A stretch of 64,000 bases of DNA from Eremophila alpestris peregrina (Eukaryota > Chordata > Aves > Passeriformes > Alaudidae), in the NCBI GenBank assembly GCA_009792885.1, contig WMCF01000014.1, forward strand, positions 13,267,641 through 13,331,640, in the 5' to 3' direction. This document shows positions 33,465 to 45,726 of this stretch, piece after piece. The number at the start of each line of letters is the position of its first letter. The stretch's first letter is position 1. The position numbers were made by a program, and so were the translations under genes. The notes beneath the pieces were generated by a model. The model was not told the origin of the DNA. It ran no database searches and saw nothing but the letters and a program-made list of their open reading frames with translations.

Positions 33465-36400
33465 AATTTTGTATTATACAATTGCAAATAACTAAAACTT
33501 GTGATTTAAACAATTATTGCACCTTCTGCTGCATGTTAGTAAATGAGTGAAAAAACTCCTACAACGGGCACACTCAGAGTCTAACTGTGGGAGCTGGCAA
33601 TGTCATTACAGCAATTTTAGTCATCATTGCTTTGGAGACTGTCAGTACAGGCCCGTATCACAGGTGAAATAGTGGAAACATGCAGTTTTCAGGAGAAACA
33701 ATTTCTTAACATGCTGTAGCCCAGCTTGAAATGGTCTATACAATGCATTAGGGCAAGGTTATAAACTTTTAATGACATCTTGCCGAAATTACCATATAAC
33801 AAAATTTCAGAAACTTCTCGATTTTTAGGTGTACAAGCAGATGAAATGAAATATGAGGAAATCCTATGAGGATATTAATCTATTTAATAAGACAATTATA
33901 TTAGCTAGGGGCTGACAAGGCGTAACAGAAGTGGGCCTTTTTTAAAATGCAGCATTCCTCAGGTATTTGGGGAAAATTGGGAAGATTACTGTGATTTCTA
34001 GCAACCTATATTTTCTCTTGCTCTGGTCCCTACTAACATATGTATTTTGTTTCAATCAATACACTTTTAATGTCACATGTTGATAAATTATATAGGACTA
34101 CATTTATGAAATTCTAGATATTCAGCTACTGTGTTACATAGTAACACTACCTGGGACAGAAGAGGATTCATACTTACGGAAACAGTTTTGGTTTTTTTCC
34201 CAGCTGCATGTCTCCAAACTTCCCTAAAAATCTGGAGACAGTTTGTTTTACCATCTAAAATTATCCTTCAATACCCTGTATATTTATGTCTCTGTGTACT
34301 TGGAGAGATCTGTTATATTCTCACTATTAATGGTGATACTACCAAACAGGTTTTTTAGAATTATTTAAAGCCCAAGAGGAATTAGAAAGGAAAATCATTG
34401 CACAGAGTTGCCATTCTTTGTGTAGTATAATTTTGTAGTTTAAAAATATCAGCCAAATTTAGCTTTACAGTGATTGCAAACTGGAATATATCCATGCATT
34501 GTGGAAATAATTTGTTCGTAAAATTTTAAGACAATTAGCATTAATATCAATCTAAAGCCTTCAGTATGAATTATCTGTAGGAAGTCCAAAAGTCGATGAG
34601 TTGTATCTGCTCTTCTTTCCATTGTTTTAGTATCACTTATTTAATACTGATTTGAAGGTGGACTATGTAAGGTAAGAAGTAAGTGGTCTTAGAGATTTTC
34701 AGAAATAGTTTGATTTTTTTAGCAGCATCTAGCAGCCTTAGAGAACATAAAACACCCTGTGATCTATATTGTACCTGAACATTGATTACATCATGTTAAA
34801 CTGGGTTTACTTAATTAAAGAAGATGACAAATTAAGTAACTTTGTTCATCTTATATACACCAAATCAAAGATTTTCTTATAACTTCAATGTGTCTGACAC
34901 CCGTCTAAGTGGCAGGAAATACAATAATTTGCATATTTTAATCTGGAGGTTAGGGACCCCTGTCAGAGTAACAGCCTGGTCTGGGTCAGCCAGAAGAAAT
35001 AGAGAGGAGAAAAATAATTGAAAAAGCAGTTGACTACAAAATGAAATTTGTCTCATTGTCACTTAAGGTTGTCTTTACGCCTGTCTGTAGGCAAGAGGTC
35101 AGCCTGGAAGTGAAGGAGGATAGGGAGCAAATATGTCTCACTAAGGTTCAAAAGACAATTTTCTTTCCTTAGTAACAGGAGCAATTGTAATACATATTTA
35201 TGAAGATCCCACATGGCATATCCCTGTTACAAAATACCAGGTGTCCTTTCACTAGCAGCACTGCAGGCAGCAGGTATTTCTAAAGGTTGTCCTCAAAGAC
35301 GAGTTGTGTACAGAGAATGAGGAGCACTTAATGAAATAACTCACTACGACATATTGATTTTGAAGGCAATGGGGCAGGAAAGGATTTTCAGCAAAATTAA
35401 GACTTCTCAGTAGAAACAGCTGCAGTGGTGGGGCTCGTGTAAGCTCTTTGTCAGGATCAAGGGTAAGCTGTAAGTTTTTCCTTTTCAGAGCTTACTAAGA
35501 TGTCAAATATAGAACAGCAATGTGAACTTTCGTGCTTGCACCAGCTATAAATTTCACTGCCCCACAATATTGCTGAGGGGACAGTAACCTTGTGAAAGAC
35601 CTCCACATGAACTGTGGTTACTGTGCTTAAATGCATATGTTTAAATCCTACCCAATATCATGTGTATGTGTTTTCAGTGGAGTTTTGCGTTAACCAGACC
35701 ATAGCAGCAGTAAGAGATGAGAGCAGGGTAATGTTAGTTTAAACAGGATGGGTTTTAGGGAGAATTCTCTTCTTGGCCCAACATCTTTCACAAGAAACAG
35801 GAAAGCTCCTATTTTCTGCGTGAATGGGCCATGGATGCAGCCTCTGAGTGTTACAGGATCCCGCCTCTGTAAAAGACTGGTGTGATATGCCTCTCTTCAG
35901 GAGGGATTTGTCTCCCTTTTTGATTCCTCTGCTAGTCATGAGAGCTGAGTGTGTTTGTTCATGAACAATGAGGCAGATCAAAAATTAGCAAATGTATCAG
36001 TGTATGATCTCTTAATCATGAAGTCTCCTGAGTTATTATAAAATGCACTATGTTTTCAGTTTTTAGAGTCTCTATTATTTTGGTCCTCAGAAAAGAAAGA
36101 CATTCTGATCATATTTTAACACAGATTGTTTTGAAAAGATGAAATGGATCCCCAAAAGTTGTGTTTGAGCAGTGCTGTTAGCAGGACAAGCAGTTTCAGC
36201 CTTCCTTTCCACATGAAGTAATAAAATCATTTTACATCAACATGGAAGACAGAAAGAGTAACTCCTGAATTAATATGGTGAACTAGGAAAATTTTGGGGA
36301 AAAAAGGCAGGATGGCTTCTAATTCCATAGAAGAAGAAAGTGGAAGTGTTGTTATTTTGGAAAATTCTTTTGGGCATGTAATTGCAGAAAAATGCTGTTG

Positions 36401-39400
36401 AAAAGGGAGCATTTTATATGAGCATCCAGTTCTCCTGTGAGATTTATTTCATTTTGTGTATGAGATGCTTCTGGGAGGCAGAACTCTATTTGCCTCAGAA
36501 AAAGTGTGCTGCTATAGTAAAAGCAATGATAATACATTCTGTGGCAGAATGAGACAAGTGAGATCAGAGTGACATTGTGTCAACCGTGGCAGAAGTGCAG
36601 AGTATTGGGTCTGGCCCCAAATGTCGATGACTGAAATATGATTGATTACACACCAAGTTGGCAGTCTGTCTTTAACAGTTTAGCCTATCTGTATGTATGA
36701 GCAGCTGACAACTTTTACTCTTCCTTTCCCTGCCTTGGTAGGGGGGGAGAAATTTTATTCCCCCTGTGTTCACCCGTACCCAGGTAATAAGTGAGATCAG
36801 AATTCAGTGGCAAAGCAAGAACTGTAGTCCTGGTCTCTGAGAAACAGTGCCTCTAATGTTGGGCCAGTCATCCTCACTGTGTGCATACGTGCCCATTGGC
36901 AGCTTAGGAATGAAACACAGTTGGTAGGATTCCTCTCTGGACAATATGAATCAAATGAGCTGGAAATCAGGATCCTAGTCAGATGGAACAACAGTATCAT
37001 GAGGGTACACATAATGTACTCTGGTTGCCTCTTGCAGTATCATAAATTAGGACCAAAAAGAGAATTGCATTGCTGATGCAGTTATCATTTTCCCTTACCT
37101 CACTTCCCCAAACCCTTGTTCCATTTTGTCATGCTACGAATAAATGCTGGACTGGCTCACAGGATTAGCACTGGGACACTCAGTCCAGCCTAGGCAGGCT
37201 GTTCTGCTTCAGTTTTACTTGGTAGTGTGGCAGCTGTTGCTTTCTTCTGCCTTGTTCATCAGCCTGTTGCAAAATGAGTTTGCATCATTTTCCATGTTGC
37301 AAAGATTGTCCCTGGTAAGTGCTGTGGCAGATTATGCACACCCGTGAATCACCAATTGTCTCCTGTCTAATATCTTCCTGCCTTGCTGAGCTGCACTGGT
37401 GTTTAGTTCCATTTCAGGACTAATCTGTACTAAGTCTGAATAGTTATACCAGTATGTTATGTTGGCATATGCCTTCATGATTGCAGTGCTTTTACACAGG
37501 CAAAGTTGCAGCATTGCCAAGACTTGCTCAAGCTTCCCCAGCACTCCCCTGAGTAAATGTAGCTGTGTTAGCCAAAGCATGCTTTTAATAGCATACCTTC
37601 TTACAAACTTTTTTTTTGGTACAGTTTTGTTTTGCTGGTATGAAGTCAAGAAACCTTTGACCAACTGATCTTTGCCAGCAAAATATGTACTGTAATTCTG
37701 TCTTCATCTGCAGGAATCATAAGTGAAACAAAGCTTTTTACTGTACAGTGTAAATAATGGCTTCTGTAGCTTTTTAAAACAGTGGCAAGATACATATTCA
37801 TAAAAGTGTTTACTGTGGTGCACAAAGCATACCTCTGTCTTTCTATACAGTTTCAGAATATATATTATAGACCTTTAACTTTGTCTCATTGTTTTACCTC
37901 TCTTCTCCAGCAAAACACATACCAAGCCTCACACTTCCAAAGAAGAAAACACAAATCCAGAGGATAACTTTCAACTATCTTTACATATCTTTGTCTTAGG
38001 CAGAGGCTACAGGTTTCCAGAGGTGGCAACCTTCACTGTAGAAGATGAGCTAAGCAAATGAGTGAATTCTGCCACATTAATCATAATACCACAAATCCAT
38101 TGGAAACACAGAATGGTTACATTACCCTGAGCTGCTATGGGCAGCAGGCAACATTCTAAGACATTTATGCCTTATTTATTTACCAGCCAAATGTTTATAT
38201 TTCACAACTCTCTTCAACTAGTAATGTGGTAGTGACGCTCAGCTTCAGATAATTTATGTCCACAAATGTGGCAATAGAGCATCTCCTGGCATTTCACCAC
38301 TTCAGATGACGTAGTTATAAATGGGGCTGATGCGGTTCAAAGGGAATGTGTTACAATAGAGCAAGATCTGACATATGTTCTAAAATGGAAATTAAAAAAA
38401 TGCCTGCATGAACAGAATAGCAAGAGATTTGCTGTTTATAGCAGAACATTGCTTCAGGGTTAAAATTTCCACATTACACATTGGCTACACTTCTGCTGGT
38501 GGGAACTCCTAGCACAGCTGCAAATTCCTGCCCACCTCCCCAGCTGTCTCTGCCAGTACTGTTTTTGTCATTTGGATAAAATGAATACCTGACTCATTTG
38601 TTTTCGTGCTATACTGTCACAATACCCTGCCTGTAAGGTCCCTCCCATGACAGTAGGCATGCATAGATGTGAGGTTTGCAGGATTTGATGTGAGTTCTCA
38701 GAATGGAAGGCCAGAAGTCAGCACTGTGCATGGCTGGAAAGAGCTTGTGCTACCCTGTGTGCACTGATTATCCAGCAAGTAAGGGAGGAAACCAGTTTAT
38801 GCTGAAGGCATGAGCTGAAGGCTGGAGGGACTGGTTGGGTGATAACTGATGAAGTGGCCCTTTCATTATTCTGATTTTTATGTATTTCAATAAGCAGAGC
38901 ACTTCAGAAATTATCAGTGCATCGAGTGAACATACCATACCAGATCAGCACATTCAGATGATACCTGGCTCAGTATCGCCTGAACAAAGGCTACAGAAAG
39001 ATAAACTACTGGGAAAAATCAGGAATTCTTTGTGACAGAATGGTTTTCATTAGAAAAGACCAGGTACTCACAAACAAAACTGTACCTCTTTCTTTTTCCC
39101 CAGGTAACCCCTGAGTTTTAATATCAGCCTTCACTGGAGGAATGCTTGGCTACAAGATAAGATTTTGGCCCAAAATAATGAATCAGGGATGAAAAATCTT
39201 ATGATTTTCTGCTTTCGTGCCTCCTGGACTGATCTCAATGCTGCTTATTAGCTGGTTCTGCTTCTACCCCACAATAAATGAGCAGGAACTGTTTCTATAA
39301 GAGGGGGAGTAAACAGGTTCTTGTATTCAGACACCCAAAGTGGAATGTACTCATGGCAGCACATGGCATTCCAATGCAAAGGAAAATTTACTTTGTGGGT

Positions 39401-39734
39401 TGAAAAAGCAAAGAACTTTCCTTGTAATTTACTTTATAGAGACAGATCTCTAGAAAAGCCATGTGACACCACTTATATTTGTGGTGAAAACAGGACCTAA
39501 GGAGATGAATTGGACAGAACATTTATAGAGGCCGATGAAGGCAATAACCTCTTCATATGTTTTTTTCATTTCATTTCCTCTCTAACACTCCATACTGTTT
39601 CCCCTTGCACCTTCATAGAAAATGAAGGAAGTATGGATTATGAGGTGAGGAAAATTAAGGATGAGGACTCTGAGGTATGGCAAAAATTGGTTGAATTGAT
39701 GGGCTCAGTGTTTTGTGTTTATTGACACAATCAG
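33465..39734. other. AT-rich single-copy DNA without a recognisable gene
   Basis: About 6.3 kb with no recognisable exon, RNA gene or transposon. A consensus-like donor (CTGGTAAGTG near 37312) follows a frame at 37144 that has no known domain and no matching partner exon, so it is not called. The longest frame (110 codons, minus, 37332-37664) is also unremarkable. Confidence 0.55.
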
Positions 39735-40695
39735 TTCAGCTAAAGCCCAGTCATTATGCTGTATCCCAGAAATCAGTCTTGCAGATACTATTTCATATCT
39801 TCATTAATCACCTGGATGATGAAACACAACATGTTTTCAGCAATCTTGCAGATGACAAAAAATGGAAGGAGTGGCTGATACACCTGATGGCTGACTGCCG
39901 TCCACAAGGATAGAAACTGACTAGAGAAATGAGTGACAGGAACCTCCTGGAGTTCAAGAAAGGGAAATGTCAGGCCCTGCCCATGCACCATGCCAAGGTG
40001 GGGCCAAACTATTGTAAAATAGCCTGGCAAAAAAGGCCCTGGAGGTCTTGGAAGGCACCAAGTTGGCATCAGTTGGCAATGTGCTCCTGAAGCAAAGAAA
40101 GCCAACAGTGTCCTGAAGTGCTTTGGGAAGAGCACTGAGTGGGCACATCAAGTGATGTGACGGTGACCCTTTCCCTCCAGTCTGCTCTGATGAAATGTGA
40201 CTGTAGTGCTGTATGCCCTTGTGCAAGTGGCCACACTGCAGGGGTCCAGCAAAATGCCACAAAGATGATTAAGGATTTGGAACATCTGATGTAGGTGGAG
40301 AGGCTGAGACAGCTGGGACTGTTCAGCCCAGAGGTGGGAAGGCCCTAGGAGATCTTTGTGTGTAAATACCTGACAGGGATGAATTTTCATAGTGATGCAC
40401 AGTGGCAGGAAAACAGACAATTGGCACAAACTGATGTAAAAAATATTCCATTTAAATGTAAAAAAAAGCATGTTTATTTTTAAACAGCGAGCATTTGCCC
40501 AGAAAGGTTGTAAGTCTTCATCCATGAGGATTTTCAAAACCAGACAAAATCCCAAGCAACCTGCTCTTGCTGACAACCATCAGGTGTACCAACCACTTCT
40601 AGTTTTGTGTCATCTGTGATATGGATCAAAGCAGGGGCTTGGACTAGACAGCCTCCAGAGGTCCCTTCTCACCTCAGCCATTCTGTCATTCTATG
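39735..40695 (+). mobile_element. CR1 LINE, older diverged copy
   Basis: About 960 bp in the plus sense, starting inside the reverse transcriptase domain and running to the 3' end. Landmarks are CTTCATTAATCACCTGGATG (from 39799), GAGTGGCTGATACACCTGAT (from 39870), AAGATGATTAAGGATTTGGA (from 40261), AGCTGGGACTGTTCAGCCC (from 40312), TAAATACCTGACAGGGATGA (from 40363) and CTCCAGAGGTCCCTTCTCAC (from 40652). It ends with the 8-mers ATTCTGTC and ATTCTATG at 40680-40695. It belongs to a different subfamily from the copies at 32585 and 45246, judging by the 3' end, and is more diverged with several indels. It keeps more of ORF2 than the other copies here. Confidence 0.87.
39743..39913 (+). pseudogene. 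CR1 reverse transcriptase remnant
   Basis: The translated segment begins KPSHYAVSQKSVLQILFHIF, followed by INHLDDE and, further on, LADDK. It corresponds to LINE reverse transcriptase motifs including the catalytic aspartate pair. The ADD codons are at 39848-39856, so both aspartates survive, with Leu in place of the usual aromatic residue before them. The frame ends about 20 codons later at a TAG. It is a relic of ORF2 of the surrounding CR1 copy. Confidence 0.75.
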
Positions 40696-40935
40696 CCAAA
40701 ACTCTTCACTTGACATTGCCAGCCATTAATTTCTTGACTTTAGTTAGGAGATAAGTGAGGGACGGTGGCAGAGAGTTTTTTGAGAAGACAAGAAATCTTG
40801 TCATTCACAGAAAACATTTTCACGTACTCTTCTTTTATTAGGTACCCGTTCCCCTGTTACCCTGCAGGAGTGTGCATGTGTGCACAGCCCTTTCCTCTTC
40901 CCCTTACACAGAGAAATACACAGTGAGAGAGACAT

Positions 40936-40971
40936 GAGTGTATGTGTGAGTGTGTGTGTGTGTGTGTGTGT
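40936..40971. repeat. (TG)n microsatellite
   Basis: Ten uninterrupted TG units at 40951-40970, preceded by interrupted TG-rich sequence from 40936 and followed by a T run. It is probably length-polymorphic. Confidence 0.92.
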
Positions 40972-42806
40972 TTTTTCAGTGTGGTCTAAGCATACGGTCA
41001 GGTTTTGGGTTTTGGCTTTTCTTTACTGAAAGTAAAATAAACGGAGAGGGTGGTGGTTTTTTTCCCTCTCATCTCCAATTCAATGGCACTCTACACTGTT
41101 GGCAGTTTAATCTGACAGTGGAGCAGACAATAGTTGTTAGGAGAAATGGAATTACATTTTGGTCTCTTTTAGTTTAGGCAAATTTTCAAAATTAGGCGTT
41201 AAAATGCAAAAACACTGTAATAATGAATTAAAATACAGAAATTGCCACTCACAGGAAGCCTGCACAATTCTAATTCTAAACATCATTAGAAAAAAAAATA
41301 ACATTCTGTGTCTAACGATCTTTTTTTCTGAGAGGGGGGTGGAATGGTTAATTTGAATTACAAAAAAGCCTTGATAACCCCCCACACATCAATTTACCTG
41401 TGAACAAAAAGATTCACACAGAGAAAATGGGACTTGGGACTATTTGATAAATTACTGCAGACTGCTTGAATATTCCATTAGCAAAATAATAGCTCGTTAT
41501 GGAACCCAGAAGAATGTGGTATAATTATGATAGTACCATCCCCCCCACACACTATGGGGTAAGAGGAATGCAAATGTTAGAAATGATAGCTACTTAACCA
41601 CAGTTTGGAGATAGGCCTGAAAACAAATCTAAGGGTTATATGGTCTCAGGCATTCATAAGGATTTCTCCAATGTCAATGCCTTAAATTGCTGAATACATT
41701 CCAGCTAGCTGAAGGTCATATTATTAATAGTCATCTTTATTGTGGTAGAGTACAAGAGCCAGTGAAGAAGGAGGAGGCCCTTTTGCAGATGAGATGTAAA
41801 CAAAGAGCAATTGAGAGCCTCTGCCCCAAAGTTCTTACAAACTAGAGCTAAACAAACGAGGCAAAACAAAAGGCTGCTTCAGTGACACAAAATAGCATTT
41901 TAGTCTCACATCTGTTTTTGTTTGTTCGGGCTTGGGGGGTCACTTTGGAATTAAATGGAATGGGAAACCAAGCAGAGGGAGAGACCACAGCAGGGGTGAG
42001 GGGGTAATCCATGACGAACAAAAATCGTTGCAGGTTCAGACATTTTTCTAAGTCTTAATTGCATCTACACTTGTGGCAATGGCCACAGCTGCTGGCACAT
42101 GCATATAAACACGGTGTGCTGCTATTGCCCCGTGCCCAGTGTGCAGGATGCTTGGCATATGGTGCACAGAATGAAAGGGGGTCTCTGTCTCATTTACTCC
42201 GTGTGACCTGGCTGCTTCCAGCTTTGTAGTTTGAGCTCCTCCAGCCGGCAAGCTCCATGTAGTACCCTCACCCCTGTGCTCTGTTGTGATGCAGATGTAG
42301 CCCCTCCTCCAATGGCATTTATATGTGGATGTGAATGCAAATTAGAAGACATAAAAGATCTGCTTTTTAAGATCAGGTGCCTCAGAATTCAAAGAAATGA
42401 TTATAAAAATTGGCCAAACTGGGGTCTCATTGGTTCCATTTCCACAGGAACAGCTTTCAGTTGTGTATCCAGCCACAGGCTGAAATCTGTGTTCAGCCTT
42501 TACTTCTTACTGTATTCTGCTATTAACAGTCAGAGTCTATAAAATCTATTATTTCTTCAGAGTAAGTAGCTGATCGATCAGCACCGTGTTTTCTTGGAAG
42601 TAAAAAACACATGAAAATAAATGTTAAAACATTTTCTAAAAAGTCCTAAAAATGTTGGAATCTGAAAAGATGTTGAAGAACATGGGTTCAATTGATCAAA
42701 ATGATGTTTTTCTGAAAACACTTTCAGCAAGCTAGACAGCTACCCTAGACTTTAAGGGTGGGCGGTAGAAGAGAGAAAGCTGTTTGCAAGCACTTTAACT
42801 CACAGC

Positions 42807-42840
42807 CTGTGAAATAAAAAGGCAGCTTTTTATTTCACAG
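42807..42840. repeat. Perfect 15-bp-stem hairpin with 4-base loop
   Basis: CTGTGAAATAAAAAG at 42807-42821 and CTTTTTATTTCACAG at 42826-42840 are exact reverse complements around the loop GCAG. AATAAA is read on both strands (42813-42818 and 42834-42829). No target duplication or transposon end is evident beside it. A stem this long and perfect is unlikely to be coincidence at this one site, but over 64 kb of AT-rich DNA the odds are less extreme. Possible readings are a template-switch product, the core of a palindromic transposon remnant, or a two-way polyadenylation site. Confidence 0.9.
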
Positions 42841-45245
42841 CAATCCCACACCAGCCTTCTGGCTTTAGATACTAGTCCAATGCAAACATTGGGATGGCCA
42901 TCATCTGATGGCTGGCTCAAGGTTCAGTTGTGTAGAGAGCTTTTTTGGGTCTTGTACAATTTGAAAGAACAAATCTTGGCACTATCTTAACCAGCCACTA
43001 ATGGAACAGCATCAAAAGTGTCTCATGGTGAATTATTGATTCCCTCTCAGAAGCACAGGTACAGCCATATAAACTGCACCAGGATGAAGAATTCAATGTT
43101 CTTTATCTTCTAAGGGATTGTTTACTTGCATTCTTTTCTATAGGCTTCCAAACAGGTAGGAGAGTTAGAAAAATCATTGGAGGATATTTTGTTGACTCCA
43201 AGGTTTCTACAAATCTCTGTAAGTCTCCCAGTCACTATTTTATGAAAATTTTTCCAAGAGGCATTTCCAAAAGTACTGAACGTCAACATTTATAAATAAT
43301 ATACAGCCTAGGACAGGCTGTGTGTTTGTGAGAGTGTGTTAAAGAATAAATAGAAATGTACAATGTGATGTGCTCATAAATATGTAACAAATGCCCTTCT
43401 CTTGCTCTCTGGTTAAAAAAAACCCCTCGTATTTCTTCAAGGCTGCAAGAATTTAGTTTCATCTGTGAGGTGCCAGAATGTTATATGTGACATTCAATAA
43501 ACCACCTAAGAAAAGCTAAACAGTGTTAATCAAGCCATTTAATCTTTTGGAGTTGAGAGCTGCAATAGGAGAATAAAAGGTATAATTAATAACTCCAGCT
43601 GGAAAAGTAAGGCAGAGTAAAAACAGGAGCTAAGACAAACATCTGGTCTTTGTTTTATGAAACATTTACTATGAAATCAAAACTTCTTTCCACCCTTGTG
43701 AAATGTGCAAAATTTCCTGAGTTTCAAGCCTCAACACTGCAAAAAGTTTGCACCTGCATATAAAAATGAGCTTTTCACATGCACCTGAACCGGCAAATAA
43801 ATGCATGGATGTGTCTGTATGTAGGTGTGTGCCTGCCTCTATGAGTTTGTTCTAAGGTAAACTCACAAATGGTATCAAAATTTTAAATTCTTACAAGGTT
43901 GCCACCTCTTTTTTTTTTTTCATTCATAGTGTATCTGCCTTCATGAATAATTAAAGTTTAATGTGCAACAAAACATTTTTCAGTCTTTAGCCGCTTTGTG
44001 CTTAGCTGCTTTTTCTGCCTTATTTGTCCAGATGTTAGCATGGTGACTTCTGTCTTGGATTTGCCCTTCACAGAACTTAAAAAATAGGATTATGCTCACC
44101 ATTTTTGTAGATGAGGCACTGTGGTAAGGCTAAAATGAAATATCTTATCAAAGGTCACAGAGGAAATCTTAGTTGAGAGAAGGATGAAGCAGGCTTTAGG
44201 ATTCTTGTACATGATTTATGAGTCATTAAGGCCCTAATGAAAGACTATAAGGTGAGTTACAGAGTCTTACAGCTGGAACAGGCTGAGCTGACACTGCTGC
44301 AGTTGCCAGTGGTTACTGGCATAGTTTGAGCAGTCAGGACTTGGCCAGTGGTGTGAGCTCCCATCCAAACAGCTTATGCGTTGGATTATCCCTCCCTCTC
44401 CTCCCTGTTACCATGTGAAATTTCCTCATTAAATAGCTCGTTGGTATTTAGTCCTACCCATCATTAGTGTTTCTATCATCAGTAGCTCTCATCACTGAAA
44501 TTTTTGCTGGTAGTGTAATAGGGAGACAGAATTCTCTGCCCACCCTAGTTTACAAGGGCAGGCCTTCTCATGAAATTCTGTGGTCAACAGGGCCCTACAA
44601 TTTATGTAAATTCTGAACATGCTTTTCTTACTCTCTCAGTTTGTTGAGAAAGCTGTCTATACATTTGTCACACTTGCACAGCAGGAAATGATACTTTGGC
44701 ACTCCCTCTATGGGCTCTGTATATTGTTAAGTGAAGAAGAAAGTAGCATTCCCACTGTAGTCCAGGCTTTGCCTGTCTGTGAAACTGTGGGGTGTGACAG
44801 CAAAAACAACATGCATGACAGTGGCTGTGGAAAGATGAAAGTCCAAGGGCAGCTGTGTTCTTGCAGCCAAATGTACATCTGAGGGGCAGTGCAGAACTGT
44901 TTTTTTTAATTACATCTCTGGGAAGAAGGTGAAACTGAGAGTCTGGACAAATTAATGAAAAAAATTAATTCTGCATTTTAATAGGGAGGAACTGGAATGT
45001 ACTTCTGCCATGTGTTAAAAATTCAATCATTTCAGAACCCTAAAAATGGCCATGGTTTGTGTTCCCATCCTAGAAATCCAACTGCAAACCTAACTGGGAT
45101 AAGATGCTGCAGAAGGAATGAAGGTTGAGAGTGAATATTGGTGACTCTAGTCATTGCTAAGACCCGTGTGGAGTAATGTCTTAAAATTTTTTTTATTATT
45201 ATCTCAAAAAGATGCAAAAATCAGAAATGTATCAACAATAATGGG

Positions 45246-45726
45246 GTCAGCAGGACCAGGGCAGAGATTGCCCCACTATCCTGGCCAATGGTGAGGCTGT
45301 GATTGCACCTCGAATCCTGGTTCCAGTTTTGTATCCCTCACTATAAGAAGGAGACTGAGTTGCTGGAGCGTGTCCAGAGAAGGGCAATGAAGCTGAGGAA
45401 GGGTCTGGAGCACAAGCCCTGTGAGGAGCAGCTGAGGGAGCTGGGGGTGTTTAGCCGGGAGCAAAGGAGGCTCAGAGGAAATGGCCACAAGCTGGGGGAG
45501 GTCTAGTCTGAATCCTAGTAAGAATTTCTTCTTCAACCAGCAGGGCTGTCAAGCACTAGACTAGTTGTCCCAAGGCAGTGTTTGAGTCCCCATCCCTGGG
45601 GGTATTATAAAGCTGCATGGATGTGGCGCTGAAGTGCATGGGTAAGTGGTGGAATTGGCTGTGCTGGGCTAATGGTTGGACTCAATGATCTCTCTTTTCC
45701 AACCGAAATGGTTCTATGATTCTATG
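45246..45726 (+). mobile_element. CR1 LINE, truncated copy with internal deletion
   Basis: About 480 bp in the plus sense. Landmarks are GTCAGCAGGACCAGGGCAGA at the left end, GGAGCGTGTCCAGAGAAGGG (from 45365), GAGGAGCAGCTGAGGGAGCT (from 45422) and GGTTGGACTCAATGATCTCT (from 45673). The closing 8-mers GTTCTATG and ATTCTATG occupy 45711-45726. Compared with the copy at 32585-33464, about 100 bp are missing after CTCAGAGG (about 45479). Both breakpoints in the fuller copy carry AGAGG. The copy is otherwise less diverged than the other CR1 copies in the window. Confidence 0.9.
45303..45479 (+). pseudogene. Remnant of the CR1 ORF2 C-terminus
   Basis: The frame keeps HYKKETELLERVQRRAMKLR, then KGLEHKPCEEQLRELGVFS, up to RRLRG, the conserved end region of CR1 ORF2. 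After that the internal deletion joins it to unrelated phase. This is the best-preserved of the three C-terminal relics in the window. Confidence 0.78.

Larger units (their letters stand above)
40696..45245. other. AT-rich single-copy DNA without a recognisable gene
   Basis: No supportable exon, RNA gene or transposon. It contains the (TG)n microsatellite at 40936-40971 and the perfect hairpin at 42807-42840. Frames stay near or below 100 codons. Confidence 0.55.

Noticed and set aside
37144..37347. Possible exon with the donor-like CTGGTAAGTG near 37312
   Set aside because: The frame shows no known domain, there is no clear acceptor with a polypyrimidine tract, and nothing nearby could be its partner exon.
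40870..40899. Small palindromic GTGTGCATGTGTGCAC stretch considered as a structured element
   Set aside because: It is short TG/CA-rich sequence beside a (TG)n microsatellite, which explains its symmetry.
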